A DNA stretch of 21,413 bases, taken from IMG/VR virus record IMGVR_UViG_3300034073_004006, positions 1 to 21,413 of that record; one strand, 5' to 3'. Source of the DNA: a virus. The notes beneath the pieces are model-generated. The model had not been told where the DNA came from. It made no database searches and saw nothing but the letters and a program-made list of their open reading frames with translations. The first letter of the stretch is position 1, and the number at the start of each line of letters is the position of its first letter. A program made the translations under genes and the position numbers. Positions 11,207 through 16,571 of the stretch are shown here, one piece after another.

Positions 11207-11249
11207 TGCCAAATTGGCAGTCGCGCTAGGGTTCCTGCCAAAATGGCAG
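11206..11249. repeat. paired palindrome copy 16
   Basis: CTGCCAAATTGGCAG and CTGCCAAAATGGCAG, 29 bp apart. Confidence 0.95.
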
Positions 11250-11253
11250 GCTG

Positions 11254-11292
11254 GCTGGCTATAGCGATTTTGGCGAGCCGACAGGATCGGCT
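11254..11292. repeat. GGCTATA / AGCCGAT hairpin block, copy 2
   Basis: GCTGGCTATAGC...AGCCGACAGGATCGGCT, 5 bp after palindrome copy 16, 22 bp past the stop of 11314..11535. Confidence 0.8.
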
Positions 11293-11313
11293 AGAACAAG
11301 ACAAACGAGCCTA

Positions 11314-11535
11314 TCAGCCCATACCCATCCAAGCTGCCTTTTCGGTACAATAATCACAAAACATATCATTCAAAACCTGAACATAATTGTCAGAATTCAA
11401 AGCTCGACGAGAAAGGATTTCGTCGCATTCGGCATAAAATTTGCCAGATGAAACATCCTGAACAATCGTACAATGTTGTGATTCATAGCCCCAGATTTGA
11501 GCCTTAGCACCCATAAACACATCAAACATTCTCAT
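11314..11535 (-). CDS. hypothetical protein, 73 aa
   Basis: A beta-strand start (IWGYESQHCTIVQDVSSGKF) is followed by an acidic helix and a C-terminal region with MFCDYCTEKAAWMGMG. Two isolated Cys near the end (C-x2-C) could join a metal site but there is no second pair. The start at 11535 follows a strong SD (AAAAGGAGAG). Promoter at 11562-11589. No family recognised. Confidence 0.84.
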   Translation of the reverse strand: MRMFDVFMGAKAQIWGYESQHCTIVQDVSSGKFYAECDEILSRRALNSDNYVQVLNDMFCDYCTEKAAWMGMG

Positions 11536-11561
11536 TTTTCTCTCCTTTTCTCTTTCATATG

Positions 11562-11589
11562 ATTCTATCATGAATATCGTCCGTGTCAA
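11562..11589 (-). promoter_or_regulatory. promoter for 11314..11535
   Basis: TTGACA, 16 bp, TAGAAT. Confidence 0.87.
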
Positions 11590-11660
11590 GACCCAAAATC
11601 CACAAAATTATTTTTCGCCCAAATACAACTCTTTGGCACACTATTTGCTCTCCTGCAAAA

Positions 11661-11704
11661 CTGCCAAATTGACAGAAACCGTACCCCGCCTGCCAAATTG
11701 GCAG
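11661..11704. repeat. paired palindrome copy 17
   Basis: CTGCCAAATTGACAG and CTGCCAAATTGGCAG, 29 bp apart; a near-duplicate of copy 14. Confidence 0.95.
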
Positions 11705-11734
11705 TCTGCCCAGGTTATGAGCAGAACTGCCTTT

Positions 11735-11896
11735 TTAGCAAGCATAGAAGCTAGTATCATGCTTCATCCGTTGCATGATAGTAATAACCTCTGGATTGGT
11801 CATGATGCAATGCCACATGTACCAGTTACAGAAGTTGAGCCATCCAGCCTCAGTTATTTGTCCGGTCTGGTAGAGGGTCCACATAGTTGTTCGCAT
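11735..11896 (-). CDS. small phage hypothetical (LYQTGQITEAGW family), 53 aa
   Basis: Motif LYQTGQITEAGWLNFCNWYM followed by a helix (NPEVITIMQRMKH). The order TG-x-(I/V)-T-x-x-x-W-x-x-FC...L-x-x-(I/L)-K is one I have seen in very small proteins of several phage groups; function unknown. Strong SD AGGAGG lies 6 nt before the ATG and overlaps the TAG stop of 11906..12085, so the two genes form a coupled operon. No own promoter. Confidence 0.85.
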   Translation of the reverse strand: MRTTMWTLYQTGQITEAGWLNFCNWYMWHCIMTNPEVITIMQRMKHDTSFYAC

Positions 11897-11905
11897 AGGT
11901 TCCTC

Positions 11906-12085
11906 CTAACAGCTATAAGCTGCAAGGTTTGCGTTTGGTCGATCATACAAAAAGGTTGCTACATTATCCTTGACCACATAAACACGATGACTTAGAGCAT
12001 ACAGAAAAATATAAAGGTTGCCATGAGGAGTTGACCTAACTACTGGCTTGACTTTTTCCGAATTAAGAATAGCTTGGATGGACAT
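11906..12085 (-). CDS. hypothetical protein, 59 aa
   Basis: Helical start, then a beta-rich core (HGNLYIFLYALSHRVYVVKD) and a short tail. The start at 12085 follows SD AAGGA with 10 nt spacing. Promoter at 12113-12141. Its TAG sits in the SD of the next gene (TTAGGAGG), and translation of both is likely coupled. No family recognised. Confidence 0.84.
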   Translation of the reverse strand: MSIQAILNSEKVKPVVRSTPHGNLYIFLYALSHRVYVVKDNVATFLYDRPNANLAAYSC

Positions 12086-12112
12086 TGCTAGGTTCCTTAG
12101 GGTTATTTGTGA

Positions 12113-12141
12113 AACATACCAGACTAGACGCGATTTGTCAA
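12113..12141 (-). promoter_or_regulatory. promoter for 11906..12085 operon, contains a stop codon
   Basis: TTGACA, 17 bp, TATGTT. The TGA at 12138-12140 ends 12138..12308. Confidence 0.8.
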
Positions 12142-12308
12142 TCGTATGTCTCCAATCGGAATTCATCGATATAGATATCGAAATATCCAGGTTCTTGACT
12201 CATGCGAGACATCATTCGTTCGGCAATCGTTCGTGTCTTACACACAAAAAGAGTGCGAGGATAGTTTTCGTTCACAAACTTCATTTGAATTAGGAAAACG
12301 GTCTGCAT
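12138..12308 (-). CDS. hypothetical protein, 56 aa
   Basis: A beta-alpha-beta layout (VFLIQMKFVNENYPRTLFVC, helix TRTIAERMMSRM, then an acidic strand FDIYIDEF). SD AAAGGA lies 10 nt before the ATG; promoter at 12337-12365. Ends ...ETYD with its TGA in the next -35 box. No family recognised. Confidence 0.84.
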   Translation of the reverse strand: MQTVFLIQMKFVNENYPRTLFVCKTRTIAERMMSRMSQEPGYFDIYIDEFRLETYD

Positions 12309-12336
12309 TGCTTGGGTTCCTTTGGGGTGTGCTCTA

Positions 12337-12365
12337 GTTGTACCATTAGGTATCGGCTTTGTCAA
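12337..12365 (-). promoter_or_regulatory. promoter for 12138..12308
   Basis: TTGACA, 17 bp with CCGATACC, TACAAC. Confidence 0.83.
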
Positions 12366-12425
12366 GCTGAGAAATTGAGAAGAAATTGTGAAATCTTTGG
12401 CATGAGATTTGCTGTGGTGTGTATG

Positions 12426-12469
12426 CTGCCAAAATGGCAGGGAGGGTGCCGCGCCTGCCAAATTGGCAG
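12426..12469. repeat. paired palindrome copy 18
   Basis: CTGCCAAAATGGCAG and CTGCCAAATTGGCAG, 29 bp apart. A TTGGCAT-N5-TTGC arm ends 13 bp to its left, and TTGGCAC-N5-TTGC (12479-12494) lies to its right. Confidence 0.95.
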
Positions 12470-12499
12470 TCGCTTTTGGTTTGGCACAGTAATTGCTGG

Positions 12500-12691
12500 T
12501 TAATCCCAGCCCCAGCCATTATCCTTGAAGTCGTTGGGGGTGTGTGGCAGCTCTCGCTTACGAGCCTGGAAGGCGTCATATATCGACCAAGCGACATCTC
12601 GGTGAGCAAGGTAAGTTTTCGTCCAGAGGGCGTTAACTTCAAGGTCGGTTGCGCAAGCGGCGATGGCGGCGAGGATAGCTTCGGTGTTCAT
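12500..12691 (-). CDS. helical hypothetical protein, 63 aa
   Basis: Three short helices are likely (EAILAAIAACATDLEVNALW, HRDVAWSIYDAFQARKREL), with a polar tail rich in Asn/Asp/Gly/Trp. SD AAAGGA lies 9 nt before the ATG. Promoter at 12720-12747, shared as DNA with the stop of the upstream gene. No family recognised. Confidence 0.85.
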   Translation of the reverse strand: MNTEAILAAIAACATDLEVNALWTKTYLAHRDVAWSIYDAFQARKRELPHTPNDFKDNGWGWD

Positions 12692-12719
12692 TTTTAGGTT
12701 CCTTTGGGGTTGTGTTCTA

Positions 12720-12747
12720 AGTCTACAAGATGTTTTGGTAATGTCAA
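12720..12747 (-). promoter_or_regulatory. promoter for 12500..12691, contains a stop codon
   Basis: TTGACA, 16 bp, TAGACT. The TGA at 12744-12746 ends 12744..12929. Confidence 0.87.
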
Positions 12748-12929
12748 GCGGAATGTTCTAGCATCAACCTGTCGATTTCATCCGACAACAACCTGTCGAT
12801 TTCGGCATACAGTTGCTTGGCCGTCCCTAGAGCGACCAAGTCGTCGTTCATAGGAACATTAAGTTTCTGGCAGGTCGCCCAGTAATCGTAGCAGGCAACT
12901 TCGAGGTATGTTTCGCACGCGTGACGCAT
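12744..12929 (-). CDS. helical protein, possible distant paralog of 15143..15364
   Basis: This 61-aa protein contains DDLVALGTAKQLYAEIDRLL. The gene at 15143..15364 has a similar DDRLMTVGTADELLAEIGRM segment, so they may share an ancestor. The start at 12929 has a weak SD (CGGAAA). The promoter is atypical (TTGCAA in place of TTGACA). It ends ...EHSA with TGA in the next promoter's TTGACA. The DNA DRLLSDEIDRL region carries a short tandem duplication (CAACCTGTCGATTTC twice). Confidence 0.82.
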   Translation of the reverse strand: MRHACETYLEVACYDYWATCQKLNVPMNDDLVALGTAKQLYAEIDRLLSDEIDRLMLEHSA

Positions 12930-12963
12930 CGTTCGGTTTCCGGGAGGGTTGTTGTATGCTATC

Positions 12964-12992
12964 AGTCTACATTTTGGTATCGGCAATTGCAA
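12964..12992 (-). promoter_or_regulatory. promoter for 12744..12929, variant -35
   Basis: TTGCAA, 17 bp with CCGATACC, TAGACT. Confidence 0.75.
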
Positions 12993-13009
12993 GTAAAAAA
13001 ATTAGGGCG

Positions 13010-13059
13010 AAAAAATTTTCTTTGGCATAGAAATTGCTGGGTGCAAACGCTGTGCCAAA
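13010..13059 (-). terminator. probable intrinsic terminator (TGGCA-TTGC inverted repeat)
   Basis: On the minus strand TTTGGCAC...TTGC...GCAA...ATGCCAAA can pair, followed by AAAATTTTTT. The plus strand also shows TTGGCAT-N5-TTGC at 13022-13037. Confidence 0.5.
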
Positions 13060-13068
13060 CCTCGGTGT

Positions 13069-13112
13069 CTGCCAAAATGGCAGGCGCGGGAGCGGGTCTG
13101 CCAAAATGGCAG
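13069..13112. repeat. paired palindrome copy 19
   Basis: Two identical CTGCCAAAATGGCAG units, 29 bp apart. Confidence 0.95.
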
Positions 13113-13158
13113 TCTCGTTTTGTTGTTAGATATGTTATTTGGTACGCGGATTGCTAGC

Positions 13159-13398
13159 TCAATTGTCTCGCCATGAGTAATCGACCAAGACGCCAGTAGA
13201 ATCTACGCGAACCCAGCCTAGATCGGAGCGAAGCCTATCTGGATAAACAAAAATGATACCGTTATTGGTATTGGCGACTCGCAGCAGTATACCGCGAACG
13301 GCGAGCGTACCAGTCGCATCGTCTACGCGGTCGTGGGCAAGGTGGACAGAATCCACGAGATCGGCAAAAGTGGAAACAGTGTGAAGTTCGCGCGACAT
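13159..13398 (-). CDS. hypothetical protein, 79 aa
   Basis: A helical start (STFADLVDSVHLAHDRVDDA), then a beta-rich domain (GILLRVANTNNGIIFVYP, LGWVRVDSTGVLVDYSW). The start at 13398 follows SD GGAG; an in-frame ATG farther up lacks an SD. Promoter at 13444-13472. No family recognised. Confidence 0.82.
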   Translation of the reverse strand: MSRELHTVSTFADLVDSVHLAHDRVDDATGTLAVRGILLRVANTNNGIIFVYPDRLRSDLGWVRVDSTGVLVDYSWRDN

Positions 13399-13443
13399 GG
13401 TATCGGCTCCGCGTGTGATGAGGGGGTTGATGGTCATGCGTAT

Positions 13444-13472
13444 GTTGTACCAATAGGTATCGGCTATGTCAA
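13444..13472 (-). promoter_or_regulatory. promoter for 13159..13398
   Basis: TTGACA, 17 bp with CCGATACC, TACAAC. Confidence 0.85.
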
Positions 13473-13512
13473 ACAAAAAAATTGAGCCTGTCTCGAAAAA
13501 ATTTTTGAGCGA

Positions 13513-13551
13513 ATTGGTATGAGAGTTGCACTATGCAAATACCGTGCCAAA
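13513..13551. repeat. TGGCA-TTGC inverted repeat, degenerate
   Basis: TTGGTAT-N5-TTGC facing GCAA-N5-GTGCCAA; spacing as at 13021-13059. The gap 13399-13763 holds only this, a promoter, palindromes, the hairpin block below and a GGCAACCCCTT repeat (13699, 13714); no gene seen. Confidence 0.6.
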
Positions 13552-13560
13552 TGGAGGCGT

Positions 13561-13604
13561 CTGCCAAAATGGCAGGCCGGGGAGGGTGGCTGCCATAATG
13601 GCAG
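13561..13604. repeat. paired palindrome copy 20
   Basis: CTGCCAAAATGGCAG and CTGCCATAATGGCAG, 29 bp apart, unusually far (159 bp) from the stop of 13764..14027. Confidence 0.95.
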
Positions 13605-13637
13605 TTAACTTACAATTCCGATAAGAGTCCTCAACTC

Positions 13638-13677
13638 GCTGGCTATAGCCCACCTTGCCTAGCCGATAGGATCGGCT
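13638..13677. repeat. GGCTATA / AGCCGAT hairpin block, copy 3
   Basis: GCTGGCTATAGC...AGCCGATAGGATCGGCT, stem AGCCGAT/ATCGGCT. Confidence 0.8.
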
Positions 13678-13763
13678 GATACAATAGGACAGGAGCAGGG
13701 CAACCCCTTGTACGGCAACCCCTTACAACACAAAGGATCGCCCCGCTCAACTGTCAACCCCGA

Positions 13764-14027
13764 TCACGCAAGACGAACAACATCGGAGGTGGTGGTCTTG
13801 ACGTATACACGCAAGCCAGTGGAGAGTGTCACGATCCAATTGTTTCCGCTTCCATCTTCGATCTGGATGCCATTGATCATTCCTTGGAATTGATGGCCGC
13901 TACGATCAACAAGGTTCACATGCTTACGCTGTTGCATGCACAAGCAAAGGTCTTTGTAGACATAGAGTGGAGGAGAGATCAGGGGCTTGGCAGGAGTGTT
14001 GGGCTTGCGGAGTGAATCGGTGTTCAT
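13764..14027 (-). CDS. hypothetical, small beta-barrel-like, 87 aa
   Basis: After a Pro-rich disordered start, residues about 33-87 look like a small Sm/SH3-like barrel: RKHVNLVDRSGHQFQGMING, then IQIEDGSGNNWIVTLSTG and VYVKT. An 'IEDGSG' turn between strands is common in small phage proteins. SD AAAGGA suits the ATG at 14027 (9 nt) better than the in-frame ATG at 14033 (3 nt). The same double-ATG layout occurs at 15993..16205. Confidence 0.83.
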   Translation of the reverse strand: MNTDSLRKPNTPAKPLISPPLYVYKDLCLCMQQRKHVNLVDRSGHQFQGMINGIQIEDGSGNNWIVTLSTGLRVYVKTTTSDVVRLA

Positions 14028-14067
14028 GATCATGGTTCCTTTGGGGTATCGTTCCTTTGATGCTTCA

Positions 14068-14096
14068 ATGATACTGTATGGTATCGGCAATGTCAA
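14068..14096 (-). promoter_or_regulatory. promoter for 13764..14027
   Basis: TTGACA, 17 bp with CCGATACC, TATCAT. Confidence 0.85.
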
Positions 14097-14178
14097 GGGG
14101 AGAAATTGAATCCTTCTCAAAAATCTTTCGTGTGCAAATACTGTGCCATTCGAGAAGAATTGTTCAACGAAGTGTATG

Positions 14179-14222
14179 CTGCCTTTTTGGCAGACAGGGT
14201 AGCGGGCCTGCCATAATGGCAG
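14179..14222. repeat. paired palindrome copy 21
   Basis: CTGCCTTTTTGGCAG and CTGCCATAATGGCAG, 29 bp apart. Confidence 0.93.
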
Positions 14223-14248
14223 GTTGTTACTATTGTGTTACTATTGTG

Positions 14249-14365
14249 TTACAAAAACACTGTGAACGGAATAGCAAATAGTAATACTACGATGAACAGC
14301 ATAGTATACCCGGCGATACTCTCTTGTCGCTCGAATATCTCGCGTTCGGTGGGTTGCTTTTTCAT
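14249..14365 (-). CDS. 38-aa membrane peptide
   Basis: A charged N-terminus (MKKQPTEREIFERQES) is followed by one membrane helix reaching the end (AGYTMLFIVVLLFAIPFTVF). SD AAAGGA lies 7 nt before the ATG. The promoter is unclear: TACAAT (about 14403-14408) and TATAAT (about 14458) lie upstream without a good -35. Palindrome copy 21 follows. Function unknown. Confidence 0.72.
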   Translation of the reverse strand: MKKQPTEREIFERQESIAGYTMLFIVVLLFAIPFTVFL

Positions 14366-14519
14366 GTTACTATCCTTTGTTGGGATGTTACTATTTGTTG
14401 ACTATTGTATGGTGCCACTAGCCCAACACTAAACGCTCGGGGTGCGGTTGTCCCGAATTATAGGGCTGCGATTTTGTAAGATACCATTCGAGGCTTATGG
14501 TCATCTGTTTGTTTGACTA

Positions 14520-14942
14520 TCACTCGTCCCTGAACGGTGACACGTCGTGCTTTCCTGCTTCGATTGCGGCGTACTGGTCGCGGAGAGCATCGAGACGCTC
14601 CCGACTACCGGGGGTTCCGACCTTGACAATCATGTTATCATGGGCGGCTGGATTGTAGTTGCGATGGTGCTTGTACTTGCTCTTGCTTCCGCGTGACTTG
14701 GGGAACTTCGTGACCTTCTCGACCCACAGGCAAGGCACACCGTCCTCACCCGTGAAGTATTCGACACCCTCGACGGGATCGGTGACTTCGACCAGTTCGG
14801 CACCGCTCGCAATGCCGTAGAACATGGCTCGTGCGGCTCGCTTGACTCCGCGAACGGCTTGACGGGCGTTGGCAATGAGGGCTTCGTCGCTCACGGCGAG
14901 AATCTCACGGTCACACATGTCGGGGGTGATGAGGGTACGCAT
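14520..14942 (-). CDS. hypothetical protein, paralog of 7481..7867
   Basis: This 140-aa protein has a helical N-terminal half (SDEALIANARQAVRGVKRAA), a middle with EGVEYFTGEDGVPCLWVEK, a basic SRGSKSKYKHHR stretch, and the C-terminal block YNPAAHDNMIVKVGTPGS...VSPFRDE shared with 7481..7867. The shared block and differing fronts suggest recombination or divergence after duplication. SD AAGGA; promoter at 14984-15012. Function unknown. Confidence 0.86.
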   Translation of the reverse strand: MRTLITPDMCDREILAVSDEALIANARQAVRGVKRAARAMFYGIASGAELVEVTDPVEGVEYFTGEDGVPCLWVEKVTKFPKSRGSKSKYKHHRNYNPAAHDNMIVKVGTPGSRERLDALRDQYAAIEAGKHDVSPFRDE

Positions 14943-14983
14943 GGTTCGGGTTCCTTCTGGGGTTGTCGTTCTTGTATGCTCTG

Positions 14984-15012
14984 ATTGTACACTTTGGTAT
15001 CGGCCATGTCAA
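14984..15012 (-). promoter_or_regulatory. promoter for 14520..14942
   Basis: TTGACA, 17 bp with CCGATACC, TACAAT. Confidence 0.9.
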
Positions 15013-15030
15013 GCGGAAAAATTGAGTGCG

Positions 15031-15081
15031 AAAAAAAATTTCTTTGGCACGAGAATTGCTGTATGCAAACGCTGTGCCAAA
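15031..15081 (-). terminator. probable intrinsic terminator, copy A
   Basis: Minus strand: TTTGGCAC-N5-TTGC, loop, GCAA-N5-GTGCCAAA, then GAAA and eight T. The plus strand shows a perfect TTGGCACG-N4-TTGCT. Nearly identical to 15446-15496 including flanks. Confidence 0.55.
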
Positions 15082-15090
15082 CGAGTGAGC

Positions 15091-15134
15091 CTGCCAAAAT
15101 GGCAGCGCGGGGGCGCGGCCTGCCATAATGGCAG
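15091..15134. repeat. paired palindrome copy 22
   Basis: CTGCCAAAATGGCAG and CTGCCATAATGGCAG, 29 bp apart, 8 bp past the stop of 15143..15364. Confidence 0.95.
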
Positions 15135-15142
15135 TTAGCTTT

Positions 15143-15364
15143 TCAGCGACCACCAGCAACATAGCAGAAGTCCCATGCGGGGTGTGCGCTAGCTTCGTCC
15201 CACATCACATCGACCATGCGGCCGATCTCGGCCAACAGCTCGTCGGCGGTGCCTACCGTCATGAGTCGGTCATCCGGCAAGCAGCCGTGCATCTCTTCGA
15301 ACAGAGCGGAGTACTCTTGGCGAAGGCAATCAACTTCCGTCATGCGGGCGAAGGTGTTGGACAT
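15143..15364 (-). CDS. helical hypothetical, possible paralog of 12744..12929
   Basis: This 73-aa protein is helical: VDCLRQEYSALFEEMHG, then DDRLMTVGTADELLAEIGRM, then a Trp/aromatic tail. The second segment resembles the one in 12744..12929. The start at 15364 follows SD GAGGA; longer in-frame readings pass through the promoter and repeats. Promoter at 15399-15427. Function unknown. Confidence 0.84.
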   Translation of the reverse strand: MSNTFARMTEVDCLRQEYSALFEEMHGCLPDDRLMTVGTADELLAEIGRMVDVMWDEASAHPAWDFCYVAGGR

Positions 15365-15398
15365 AATCAAGGTTCCTCGGGGTTGGGTGTTTGGGACG

Positions 15399-15427
15399 AG
15401 TATAATGTATGGCATCGGCAATGTCAA
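15399..15427 (-). promoter_or_regulatory. promoter for 15143..15364
   Basis: TTGACA, 17 bp with CCGATGCC, TATACT. Confidence 0.88.
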
Positions 15428-15445
15428 GGGGAAAAATTGAGTGCG

Positions 15446-15496
15446 AAAAAAAATTTCTTTGGCACGAGAATTGCTGTATGCAAACGCTGTGCCAAA
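15446..15496 (-). terminator. probable intrinsic terminator, copy B
   Basis: Same hairpin and T-tract as 15031-15081; about 72 bp around the two copies differ at a single base. Confidence 0.55.
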
Positions 15497-15505
15497 CGGG
15501 CGGGC

Positions 15506-15549
15506 ATGCCATTTTGGCAGGCCGGGGGGCGCGCCTGCCAAAATGGCAG
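15506..15549. repeat. paired palindrome copy 23
   Basis: ATGCCATTTTGGCAG and CTGCCAAAATGGCAG, 29 bp apart. The two units also complement each other, giving a possible 15-bp long-range stem. Confidence 0.95.
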
Positions 15550-15586
15550 TCTGCCTTGTTTGTTGGCGGTGCTGCACGGTTTTAGG

Positions 15587-15793
15587 TCAGGACCATATCA
15601 CGCCTACGTTTTCGCCATACTTGGCTCGGGCATCTGCGAGTGCATCCCGAACACAGTAGGCTTGAATGTAGCCCAGGCTCTCATTCTTGCCGTTCCATCT
15701 GTCGCCAACGAAAACCAAGTAGGTTTCCAGACGACCAACGTATACGTCATCGTGTTCACAACCGCGAGGGGCATAGGTGCGATACTTGCTCAT
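15587..15793 (-). CDS. hypothetical protein, 68 aa
   Basis: An alpha/beta layout: ETYLVFVGDRWNGKN strand-turn, SLGYIQAYCVRDALADARAK strand-helix, then a final strand ENVGVIWS. It resembles small phage proteins of the 'V-x-A-x-S-x-x-x-A-x-x-x-A' accessory kind but I cannot name it. SD AAGGA; promoter at 15833-15861. Palindrome copy 23 lies 37 bp past the stop. Confidence 0.85.
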   Translation of the reverse strand: MSKYRTYAPRGCEHDDVYVGRLETYLVFVGDRWNGKNESLGYIQAYCVRDALADARAKYGENVGVIWS

Positions 15794-15832
15794 GATTAGG
15801 TTTCCTTGGGGCTATCGTTCTGGTGTGAATAT

Positions 15833-15861
15833 ATCGTATAGTATGGTATCGGCCATGTCAA
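15833..15861 (-). promoter_or_regulatory. promoter for 15587..15793
   Basis: TTGACA, 17 bp with CCGATACC, TACGAT. Confidence 0.8.
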
Positions 15862-15915
15862 TCATAGAAATTGAGAAAATCTCGCGTGAGCAAATCCTGT
15901 GCCAAACCGAAGTGT

Positions 15916-15959
15916 ATGCCAAAATGGCAGGCCGGGGGGCGAGCCTGCCAAAATGGCAG
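15916..15959. repeat. paired palindrome copy 24 (rightmost)
   Basis: ATGCCAAAATGGCAG and CTGCCAAAATGGCAG, 29 bp apart; linker nearly the same as in copy 23. Confidence 0.95.
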
Positions 15960-15992
15960 TGAGCCTAATTGGCGGGCATCGCTGCCTGCCTT

Positions 15993-16205
15993 TTAGGCGT
16001 TCGCTGCTCGTCGTGCGATCATGTGGAGATTGTCGCAGATCGTCTGTACGGCACGTGCCACAGTACCACGAAACACGTAGTATTTCATGTGGATGTCGAA
16101 CAAAGCAACCGTACCATCCGTCTGCGGGTGATACGTGAAGCCTGCCTTGTAGGCATACTTGTAGATGTGCTTGCGGATCGTCGATTCTTTCGGTACTCGT
16201 TTCAT
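15993..16205 (-). CDS. basic hypothetical protein, 70 aa
   Basis: Basic helical start (STIRKHIYKYAYKAGFTY), a beta hairpin (GTVALFDIHMKYYVFRG), then a helix (VARAVQTICDNLHMIARRA). Could bind nucleic acid. SD AAAGGA favours the ATG at 16205 (9 nt) over the in-frame ATG at 16211 (3 nt). Promoter at 16234-16262. No family recognised. Confidence 0.84.
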   Translation of the reverse strand: MKRVPKESTIRKHIYKYAYKAGFTYHPQTDGTVALFDIHMKYYVFRGTVARAVQTICDNLHMIARRAANA

Positions 16206-16233
16206 CGTCATGGTTCCTTTGGGGTATGTGTGA

Positions 16234-16262
16234 AGTCTACACTTTGGTATCGGACATGTCAA
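16234..16262 (-). promoter_or_regulatory. promoter for 15993..16205
   Basis: TTGACA, 17 bp with CCGATACC, TAGACT. Confidence 0.9.
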
Positions 16263-16280
16263 GCAGAGAAATTGAGAGAA

Positions 16281-16514
16281 TCACTCTCCAAAACTTCCGC
16301 AGGCATAATACTCGTAGTTTACGATTCCGTTACAATCGATTCCGATTGCCTCGCCCTCCATACCGTAAAAATCGCCAAGGTATCCATCGCGGCTCGCCTC
16401 GCAGAGCAACTCGCCCACCAACCGGCAACCGATCAGCGTAAATCCCTCGATTCCATCGCGGGTGGCAAGATCGATATGGGCGGTGAGTTCAGCGTGAGTC
16501 GAAAAAGTGGGCAT
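16281..16514 (-). CDS. hypothetical protein, 77 aa, first gene of the array
   Basis: Mixed fold: a helical start (HAELTAHIDLATRDGIEGFT), then LVGELLCEASRDGYLGDFYG and a Gly/Ile-rich beta end. SD AAGGA; promoter at 16543-16571. The stop lies 18 bp before the next promoter with no palindrome pair. It is the gene closest to the control region. No family recognised. Confidence 0.85.
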   Translation of the reverse strand: MPTFSTHAELTAHIDLATRDGIEGFTLIGCRLVGELLCEASRDGYLGDFYGMEGEAIGIDCNGIVNYEYYACGSFGE

Positions 16515-16542
16515 TTTCAGGTTTCCTTGGGGTTATGCCTCG

Positions 16543-16571
16543 ATTCTATACTTTGGTATCGGCTTTGTCAA
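16543..16571 (-). promoter_or_regulatory. promoter for 16281..16514
   Basis: TTGACA, 17 bp with CCGATACC, TAGAAT. Confidence 0.9.

Noticed and set aside
15506-15549. Palindrome pair as one long hairpin
   Set aside because: Copy 23 can form it, but in most copies the central triplets of the two units do not complement each other, so two separate hairpins or DNA sites fit better.
311-15959. CRISPR array
   Set aside because: Repeats are about 300-1000 bp apart with genes between them, not with 25-40-bp spacers, and no cas gene is present.
311-15959. Integron attC sites
   Set aside because: The place at unit ends is suggestive, but the RYYYAAC/GTTRRRY core sites are absent, each gene has its own promoter, and no integrase is seen.
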